A DNA stretch of 10,972 nucleotides from assembly GCA_028565635.1 (NCBI GenBank), contig JAOXYB010057734.1:1-10972 (forward strand). The letters run 5' to 3'. This document shows positions 1 to 8,700 of this stretch, piece by piece. A model generated the notes under the pieces. The model worked only from the letters and a program-made list of their open reading frames with translations. It was not told the origin of the DNA and did not search any database. The stretch is from Phoronis ovalis. Its lineage: Eukaryota; Phoronida; Phoronidae. A program made the translations under genes and the position numbers. Each line of letters opens with the position of its first letter. The first letter of the stretch is position 1.

Positions 1-282
1 AGCAAATAATTTGGATTAATTTTAGGTTTATATCCATAATTCCATAAATAAATTTTGGAATTTGGTTTGTATCAGTCTGACGACAGTTTGCGTAAAAATG
101 GATTGCTATACTCAAATATTTTCAAATTTTGGATTGCTACCCTTATATTTCACAAAATTTGGATTACTACCCTACAATTTTAAAAAATTTGGATTGGGTT
201 TGCTACCACAAGCTAAAATTTTGGATTGGGTTCTGCAGCCCATCCCCGTAGTCAAAAAACCTTGAGTACCCCCCCGGGTGTA
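1..282. repeat. Part of a dispersed element: 30-base tandem array plus C/G-run terminus
   Basis: The word 'ggatt' inside 'aaattttggattgctaccc'-like units recurs at 100, 131, 161, 191 and 223, a spacing of 30 to 32 bases; weaker copies lie nearer the window edge. The array is followed by GCAGCCCATCCCC (235-247), 17 bases, then AGTACCCCCCCGGG (265-278). Read on the minus strand, this end matches the left end of the element at 715-1085, including the exact 17-base spacing. The other end of this copy, if present, lies outside the window. The open reading frame across the array is a by-product of the repeat period. Confidence 0.65.
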
Positions 283-423
283 ACGTATATACATAGTGAA
301 GTCGGTAAAGTACTGTGGTTTGCAGTGGTGTGTAAAAGTTTAACTTTAATAATAAAACGTACGAAACGAACGGATTGCTGTTCCAATGCCAATGGCAAGG
401 CTCGTTCCAGTTAATGTAGGTAG

Positions 424-560
424 GGGGGTATAGAGGATACTCTTTAAACTTGATACCCTCTGGAAAATCTGAGACTTAGCACCCCCCGGAAACTATCATT
501 CGGAGTCTGGACACCCTCTGGAAATTACATACGGAGAGAGGTATAGAGGATAGAATTTCA
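424..560. repeat. Short degenerate tandem repeat, ccctctggaaa units
   Basis: CCCTCTGGAAA or close variants occur at 456, 482 and 514, spaced 27 and 32 bases, flanked on both sides by the 13-base word GGTATAGAGGATA (427-439 and 539-551). Similar in style and period to the neighbouring arrays, so it is probably another decayed copy or a derivative of the same element family. Confidence 0.5.
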
Positions 561-569
561 GTTTTATTG

Positions 570-714
570 AATGCTGTGTTCCCCGCCCCCCTCCTGGGGC
601 TGTTTGCTGCAGACGGGGCTGCAGACCGTCGCAATTATTGAAATAAAGCTAAAATGTGCAAGTGGCAGTACAAAATGAACAGTGCAAAAACTTTTGTTTG
701 TTTATCCAACTGGA
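570..714. other. GC-rich spacer between repeat blocks
   Basis: Contains a C-run (ccgcccccctcctgggg) and the nine-base direct repeat GCTGCAGAC at 606-614 and 618-626. No coding sequence is recognised. It may be an end of one of the adjacent repeats. Confidence 0.3.
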
Positions 715-1085
715 TTGTACCCCGGGGGTACTTGACAGAAAAGTTGGTAGGGGTGTGTGGCCCAGTGTAACTGTAAAAAACCCTGACCCTGTGGTAACTG
801 AAGATCACCAAAATGATACCCTGTGTAAAATTCACTTGAAAATTATATACCATGTGGTAAATAAATATGGAAAAATTTACAACCGTAATTTTTCATACCA
901 GATGCGTTTCCAAAAAATACACCCTGAGGTAAATGAATATTTTTTGAAAATATCCTCTGTGGTAAATAAGGCTTTGAGAAGCGTGAAAAACATACCCTGT
1001 GGTAAATGCTGAAGTTGAAAAAAGGGGGCATATTAGGCGGCACCTATATATAGTGACTTTGAATGGCAGTACCCCCAGGATTGTA
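715..1085. mobile_element. Non-autonomous repeat element with diverged inverted ends and internal minisatellite
   Basis: Left end: CCGGGGGTACTTG (722-734), 16 more bases, then GGGTGTGTGGCCC (751-763). Right end on the minus strand: CCTGGGGGTACTG (from 1079 down to 1067), about 22 bases, then GGTGCCGCC (from 1045 down to 1037). Between the ends are variants of 'accctgtggtaaat' near 787, 819, 849, 922, 954 and 995, spaced about 30 to 70 bases. No transposase is visible. From memory, repeats beginning with a G-run followed by GTACTCCC and containing a GTGCCGCCC-like word are abundant in corals and other marine invertebrates. The open frames across it are repeat shadows. Confidence 0.55.
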
Positions 1086-2484
1086 CCACAGATCAGACTT
1101 TCATATATCGCACTTACAGTTGGTGATGGTAACACTCGTCATTGGCCATTGGCATTGCTGTTTACGATGCCCAGTGGGATCACATACCGTCACATAGTTT
1201 TAATCCCGAGATTGATGTAGATGTAGGTCTGCTCTAAACATTAGCAGATCCAGGATTTTCCCAAATCAAGATTTATTCTATGTGAAGGTGGCGTGAGCCC
1301 TTCAAGCCATCACCCTCTAAAATTGTCATTGTTGGTAGGTAACATCATTCATAGCTGTCTACTGTTGCACAGGATGCTAGACTTGTCAAATTGTTGTCAT
1401 CACCAAGAGCACAAGGATTGGATGAAGTTGATGCCAGAAATGATCCTAATTTCTACACATTCAGATGTTACATAAATAGTATACTACGCCCTGAATCACA
1501 TTATTCCCTAGAACGATAGTATCTTTAATTGACTACTGTGAGTAACACCTCTCACTTATTGAGGGGCAGCACCAATCATTAATGTAATATCGCATTAACT
1601 GCTTTGATTTCTTTAAGCAATCCCCATTTGGTTAAAATTAATTAAGAAGCAACCAGTTGCCTGTAAGCCAACTGTTTTTGGAGGAATCACTCGTGGTCAG
1701 CTGGTGTGAAAGTATGTGAGAGTTATTTTACTTTTTATTTTACATAAATACATGTTATATATTATAACTAGAAATGGAACCCACGATTCGCCTGGATATT
1801 GGTGTCTGGGTTAAACGCTAGGAAAAAATTATTATTTAAATTAAACGCTAGGTTTAAGGTGTTTTGCTGTAAATGACAACGGTAGTAATCTACGGGACAC
1901 GGTTACACACCGATAGTGATACGCGCCTAGATATTTAAAATATAAACAACACACTTCACCAACTGACCGTGATCACAATATCATAGCATTGAGCTGTGAA
2001 CTACATGCATACCACTAGTCTGCATATTATATAGTCTTTGATCACAAGACTCAATGTAACAATTCACCTGCACTAGTCAAAAGAAACACATTTTAAAAGC
2101 TATATTTTGATTAGCAGCAATCGGCAACCACGTTTCACATTGTGATTTTCTTCCAATGAAATGTTTTCTAAATTATGCATATCATGATTGTTTTTTTACA
2201 AGAACTATGTGAGTATTTGAATTTCTTAAATAAATGTGAATGTGACATAAATCTGATAAAAAAATTATTTCACAAGTATAAACGACAAAGTAAATATTAA
2301 TAGTTATTCGTAATTTTTTTGTGTTTGAATTTCGATTTAGAATTTTAAATAAATTTTGCTATGATATGTGAATGCTATCTTAAATAAAATGTTCACTATT
2401 ATGGTTATAAGGCACAGTTGCTTTACAAGTTCCTTGGACTGCGGTTAAAACTCTCAAGGAAGTTAAGCAATGGTTAAAGCAATG
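1086..2484. other. Unassigned 5' flank, possibly including promoter, 5' exon and 5' UTR intron
   Basis: No convincing coding potential on either strand. It becomes very AT-rich towards the gene. Between 1774 and 1935 there are two pairs of direct repeats (TTAAACGCTAGG at 1811 and 1841; CGCCTRGATATT at 1789 and 1924) in a CpG-richer patch that could be promoter-proximal. No clear TATA box or initiator could be singled out. Confidence 0.4.
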
Positions 2485-2515
2485 CTACTCTTTCTTCAGG
2501 TAATTTTGAAAATCA
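2485..2515 (+). promoter_or_regulatory. Probable splice acceptor and 16-nt 5' UTR piece before the start codon
   Basis: A pyrimidine run followed by TTTCTTCAG ends at 2499, a convincing 3' splice site. A TGA in the frame of the start codon lies at 2507-2509, so nothing upstream can read into this frame through that acceptor. This suggests that transcription begins further upstream in a non-coding exon, and that ATG 2516 is the real start. The upstream exon was not located. Confidence 0.55.
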
Positions 2516-2705
2516 ATGGCAGCGTCTTTGTTGATGGAAACACCGTTAGATGTGATTGGACACTATGAACAGGGAAGTGCACCATTTGATCCTTTAGCTG
2601 ACTTTGAAGTGTACCCTAGAGAATGGATAGAAAATCCTCAATCTATGGATAATGAGGAATTACCACCAGCCAAAACTTTTACTGTGGTCACATATAATTT
2701 GTTGG
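2516..2705 (+). CDS. Coding exon 1 (residues 1-63 plus first base of codon 64)
   Basis: Starts at ATG 2516 (G at +4, but T at -3, so the initiation context is only fair). Ends at G|GTAAGA, a strong donor, in phase 1. It encodes an acidic leader (residues 1-52) followed by the first beta strand of the EEP fold, TFTVVTYNLLG, whose Asn61 is the usual metal/phosphate-site Asn. The reading frame stays open past the donor to a TAA at 2756, but the conserved sequence stops at the donor and resumes exactly at 3752. Confidence 0.9.
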
Positions 2706-5700
2706 GTAAGATGTTTGTCGTGAGTTTGCCTGTGGCAATTTTAGGCCATAAAGAATAATGTTTTTTTATCGTGCCATGTGGTTTTGTATTTGACCAGGAA
2801 GATTTTAACGTAATTGGGGGATTCAGCTTTCATTTGAACATATTTTCAAAATGAATTTTTAGGATTAGTTTAAATACATGATTCTATATACTGTGTGTAC
2901 TATACTATGATACTGGAATTTAGATGTCCGGTGTACTCGCACATCCCCTTTTAACAAACTGAAAATTACATTCACAGATTAGTGGCAAAAGAAATCTACA
3001 GCAGTTTAATTTTTTTAATTAGTTATGTATCACTAGCATTTATACTATAATTCGTTTACCTAGAATAATTACTAGGCATTACGATTTAAATTTTTCATGC
3101 AATACAGGATAGGGTGAATTATGTTAAATAGCGCTAATATCAATCACCAAAAACCCTAAACCTGCAAATACTATATTTAAAAACAAAGCAAAGTTTTCTG
3201 CTGCTAATCTCAAAATTTCTTTTGAACTACCTCTGTTTGCAATTTTAGGCTTTCTCTCAAATTTAAAAAATGTATAGTGACCTTTTGACCTCAAAATAAC
3301 TCGACCTCTGAAAGCTTGAATTTTGATCTCAAAGTTAACAGTGGCCCACCTTACCTTACCCACTTAAAATAACATGTCTGAACTATCTTCTTGATATAGC
3401 GGAGTGAAAATTCATTCAAAGAATAACACAAAAGCTGAAGTCTTGAGGACTATTGCAGCAAGCCTAACAAACAGTAATAACTAAAACAGATACATGTAGC
3501 ACATTATTAGCTATGTACACTGTGGTAAATGTGGGTTTGTCTCAAATTGATGTTTGGGGTTTCTATAACCATCTTGAGAAAGTAACAAAATTCTTGAAAT
3601 GGTGGAAATCAGTGTCAGTATGCACTACGTGCTGTTTTAAGAAAATTTGCAAATAGTTTTAAGGCATCTGTAAGCTTTGATGATAGTCACAACTCTCAAC
3701 TAAGTCGAACAGTCCTAATAGTTTTTTAATTACAACCCTGTTTAATTGTAGGTGACCGAGCTATACATCCAGGTACTTACACTCATATTGAGTCTCGTTA
3801 CCGATACATGCCATGTCGTCATCCCCGACAAATGCAAGAATTGCGTGCTTTCAATGCAGACATTGTATGTCTTCAAGAAGTTGAAGCTAAACATTTTCAT
3901 GACAATCTAGCTCCAGATTTACGCAACTTAGGTATGTTGCAACAATTTTAGCCCAAAAGTAAAATTGTTAATATGTTAAATTTCTAGTACCGCTTACTTC
4001 TAAGGCCATGTTTGCTCCCCAATATGATTTCCAATAAAAAAAAAATATTTCAACACAAATTATATGTAGACTATTTTAGTATTCTTGGTTATTATGCCCA
4101 TCCAAATAGTAGTTTGGCATATAGTCGTAGTGAAGGCGTCATTGTCATATGTAACACTTTCCTTTGTCTCGTAATAACAGCTTCAGTTTTTAACCGATCA
4201 GGGATAACGCATCAGGCAGCACATACAGTCATTTTGCTTAAGTATCTCACTAAAACAATGATAAACTAGGTTATAATACATGATGTATTCCATTCTTTTC
4301 TAATGTAGAAAATAACGTTAAAAAAATATAATGCTACACATTGGATGGGCATTAGACATGACAAATGCCTTGTTCTTTACAGTCTGTAAACATCACTGAA
4401 GATTATTTATAATTTTACAAAGTTTTCTTTGCACAGAAATATCTAATATTAAATAAAAACATTGTTCTTTTTCTTGTACTAAAGTTTGAATTGAATAATT
4501 ATATAAAACTTTTCAATGATTGAATTATAATAAAATTTCATAGCTTACAAAAAAGTTGCTTAGAGAGTTATTGTAAACATAATTTAATTATCAGCTTCCA
4601 AATAATACTGAAGGGTAGAAATGACTGTAAATTACAACACCTTTTGCCAAGATTATGTATGCTCTACCTTGCTCTGAAATAGATGATCTTGGTAGCATAT
4701 CAGGAGATCGTTAAAACAACAAAAGATCATATAATGTTATATATGTTTCTGCATTTCTGCTGTTGAAACTAATGTGCTTTGCAGAATACAACTGTGTCTT
4801 CCATGAACGACTAGACGACCTTGGTATGGTTACAGCATACAAGTCATCTAAATTTGAATTGGTAGAAAGAAAACACTGCTTACTCAGTCATCTTGCAGAA
4901 ACAGCTATTCAAGTACTAATTGCTTGCATTTCATTTTTATGTCTGCCTGTTAATCTTAGGTGGTGAATTTAAAAATTGAGGATGATACCTCAAAAGACTA
5001 AAAATGTTATGAGCATTTCTTATTTTGTGTGGACCTATGGATAATAAGATTTTGCTGTGACAGTTGTAAATAACACAAAATGCTTATTACTCAGATATTC
5101 GCATGCATCAGATGTGGCTTCAAGCAAACTCTGTCATTGCTACTATTTTCAGTGCTTGTGAATGAATTGCAACTGGCAATTAAATGATTTATCATTCATG
5201 AATGTAGTAGGGTTTGTTTCCTGAATATACAAGCCAGTCTGACTGGTGCAGCTCTTTATTGTGACCTTGAGACAGCAGATCACGATGAGTACATTACTGT
5301 CAGAAAACTAGCACACCTGGTTCAACATATTATGGACCAAATCTTTGTTTAAATGGCACTCATATTTGTTGTTTGGATATTTTCAGTACCGATGTGTCAG
5401 AACATCTTGATTATATGTTTTTAGGCTAGTAATTTATCAGCTGATAAAAGGCGTGCTGTGCGGAACACTCTTCATCACCATCCACATTCCATGTTATTGG
5501 TAAAACTACGTTGTTTAACTAGCAGTGACAGCATATCTATTGGAAATATTCATACATTATGGGGAGCACTGAAATATACTGGAATACAGACTGTCCAGGT
5601 AAATATCGGACGGGATATGTTGGAGTTTATATAAAAGCAGCATATAAGTTGTAGTATGTAAATTTGACAATACAATAATTTGTATTGCTTAAAACAGTGC

Positions 5701-8700
5701 AGGACGTATTAGTGATGCATTAACAAATGTGTCATTGTTAATAATGAACATCCCTGCTAATAAGGCTGCATTACTGGTGGATATTGCTTGCAACGATTAA
5801 TAGTTTGGAAGTGTGTGTATCTCAGGTAGCCGTTTCTTTCATCTACCCATATGCCCCCTTAAACTGACTGACATTACAGTGGCTGCAACAACAATTTTCC
5901 TGTAAAAAGAATACCATTACAGTAGTTGTATGCATGATTATGCTTACCAGTAATTATGCAGAGGGATGATACTGGTAATTGTACAGCTTCCGATATGCTG
6001 TAGCTGCATGCAATCATCTGTATAGAAATTTATTGCAAGCTACATGTATTCATCACAAGTAGTTAGGTTACAAAAGATAGCAGTGACCTGAATAAATGTA
6101 ATCTAATAAATACCAAATCTGCTGTAACGGTATTTGTACTTCAGCTGTAACTGACATGAAATTTCTTGTAAGCAGTTTTTGTTGCTTTCATAAAACTGCA
6201 TGATTTTAAAATGCACTATTTTGTTTTTGCAGATAGTATCTGCTTTGAATGAACTCGTCAATTTTGCTGGTGGAGCTGATAAACCCCATATGTTGGTGGG
6301 AGACCTTAATACTCCTCCAACGTACCCTGCATATCAGATGCTGCAAGATGGTAAACTTGACAACGAAGCAGAAAACTTTTTGCGTGATGAGGACACTGCA
6401 ACAGAAGTAAGAAGTTACTTTAGAAATATTAATACCTCAGTATAAAACAATGAAGGTTGATGCTCTTTTATAATATCATATTTTCTTCATTGGTTTATTA
6501 TGTTTAATCTTCATGTCTTGTAAAATTTTTGCATATTTAATTAATTTTCAGGTCCTTTCACAATAATCATTCTTAAGATTGTAAGGTCTACTATTCTCAG
6601 TATGGACCTTATATACAAATTGCTTCGCTATTTTAACAAAAATTTTATATGTTTGCTGATACACTAATTTGTCTATCAAATATATTTATATTTGTCAAAC
6701 TGTCAGTGACTTCACAATGAACTTGCAACTCAGCTGATGTATAATATATATTGTTGTTTGCAGCACGGCTTCTTGGTAGACTTATTAGCAGGGTCTTTTC
6801 AACACCATTCAGATCTGAGGAGTGCTTATAAAACTGTAGCAGTAAGTACAATAGTACAGTTTTTAAACTGCTAAAAAAAATCCCAAAAACTATTAGAAGC
6901 TGGAATATCGGAACATCTTTCCTTTTTATGCCCATCTAGTGAATGGGCATATAGTCATCCTGTATGCGTGGTTGTCGTAAAACCCTCAATGTTTGACATT
7001 CAGATAACACTTACTTAGAAAAATACAAGAATACCTTTCTATAACCAAAATAACATGAAGTTGTCACTTACCTACAAAAAATACAATGTGCAGATAAGAA
7101 ATAGTGTACATGCTGTCGGTTTGATGGCAGTCAGTGCAATGTCCTAACTGATGCTGGACAGTTAGGTGACTTGAAAAAAATTAACATAAATTATGAATAT
7201 AAACCTATTTACATAATTAATATAAGGGTATGGTTACACTGCATTCCAGCACAGATCTTGTTACATGCCGGGCTCACATGCTAACAAACTTCTTATATAT
7301 CCAATCTCTTTGACAGGATTATGACCCAAAAGTCAGCAGTGTTGGTGGGTTGAAACCAAGAAGTAGAAAGGTTGAATTTTTATTTTGCTGTTTTATTACC
7401 CAACATATTAGGAGGCTTGACTTAGGCGACTGACCTTGAGTCTAATTTAGCTAAACAGGAAAATTTAAAGTAGAGAATATTACTTGGCACAATTTATTCA
7501 CACATTTTAGCTATTTAAATGAAAAGATTGACAAATAAAAGTAAATATATTTTGAAAGTATTCAACTCAAACTTTCTAAATCTGTAATTTATTTTTCTCG
7601 GAGTAAGTCATATGACCTAGTTGTGCGATTGCCGTTTTGGATCAAAACATTAAATTTTTTGAAACGTAAAATTATAATAATAATGATAATAATAAAACTT
7701 ATGTAGCGCCCTGTATCTGTTATTCAAAAGCGCTGAAGTACATAGTAAAAAATATCAGAAATAAAAATACATGTAGAGTAAAAAACTAAAGAGCTGATAA
7801 AATAGTACTTTAAAGTACAATAAAAACAATAAGAGATAGAGTATGAATATGACAGACTAAAACAGAATGTCTTTAATAATGATTTAAAGCCATTTAAAGT
7901 CTGCATTCTTTATGCTACTTGGGCAGAGATTCCAAAGCTTTGGTGCAAAATCCTAGAAAGCTCTGTCTTCATAAAATGAGGTTCAAAAGAATATAAAAAT
8001 TAAAAAACCCTCTCACTACATGGTCGAAACTGCAAATATTCCCGTGTGTATATATATATATATATATATATCTGTTTCTCAGATTTTTGAAATTTTTTCT
8101 TGGATAAAAATATGTGCAATTTCATCAAAATTTTGTGGATTTTTTTTCTTATGCATAAACTATGGAAATTCAGATCTTTTGAACAAAGTACAATTAAACA
8201 ATCTGAGACATTGTTTAGTAGATATATATCTAAAGTTTACTTGTGCAAAGTTTCAACTACAACCTTTGGGTTTTTGACTAATATTCTTTGAATTTTACAT
8301 TTCAAAAATGTTTTAACCCAAAATGGTATCCGTACAGATCATTTGATCTACTCATAGAAAAATAAATTACAGATTTAAGGATATATGTATAGAAATATGT
8401 ATGCTTTTATTTGTTTATTTTTCCATTTGAATAGCTAAAATTTAATTTAAAGTATAAAGTATGAATAAATTGTGCTGAATAATATTAGCTACCTTAAAGT
8501 ACTTGCTTTTCCTCAATTAAAAGCTACCTTATATTTAAAATGACTTCAAACTGGTGTTAGACTTGGAGCTTTTTTTTAGTTTTGAATGCCAAATCAGACT
8601 AGATGATGCACATGGATGTCTTGCACTTTTATTTACTTTTTTGGCCATATGTTTTACCTCCCAACTTTCAATAAATCGACTATGTCATTCAAACTGAGAG

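Noticed and set aside
62-414. Two overlapping + strand frames of 62-67 codons near the window start
   Set aside because: They run through the 30-base tandem array; because the period is a multiple of three, an open frame and a repeated FGLLP-like peptide arise automatically.
635-1135. Frames on both strands across 635-1135
   Set aside because: They overlap the inverted-end element with its internal minisatellite; the repeated IYHRV/YLPQG-like words only mirror the DNA repeat.
1293-1475. 60-codon + strand frame in the upstream flank
   Set aside because: Low-information composition, no family resemblance and no supporting splice sites or neighbours.
3124-3363. 79-codon minus-strand frame in intron 1
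   Set aside because: No domain resemblance, and it lies inside an intron of a well-supported gene. Composition follows the local AT-rich sequence.
4012-4269. 85-codon + strand frame in intron 2
   Set aside because: It overlaps the 12-bp inverted-repeat element and shows no continuity with the EEP protein. Conserved family sequence resumes only at 4785.
4913-4961. Longer exon 3 ending at TTAG|GTGGTG
   Set aside because: It would add a hydrophobic tail not seen in the family and leaves the wrong phase for the clearly phase 0 exon 4.
6582-6611. Stem TAAGGTC / GACCTTA in intron 5
   Set aside because: Only seven pairs with a 16-base loop in AT-rich DNA; expected by chance.
8020-8291. Overlapping 63-85 codon frames after the TA microsatellite
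   Set aside because: Repeated YI dipeptides come from the TA run and the rest is AT-rich intron sequence with no recognisable domain.
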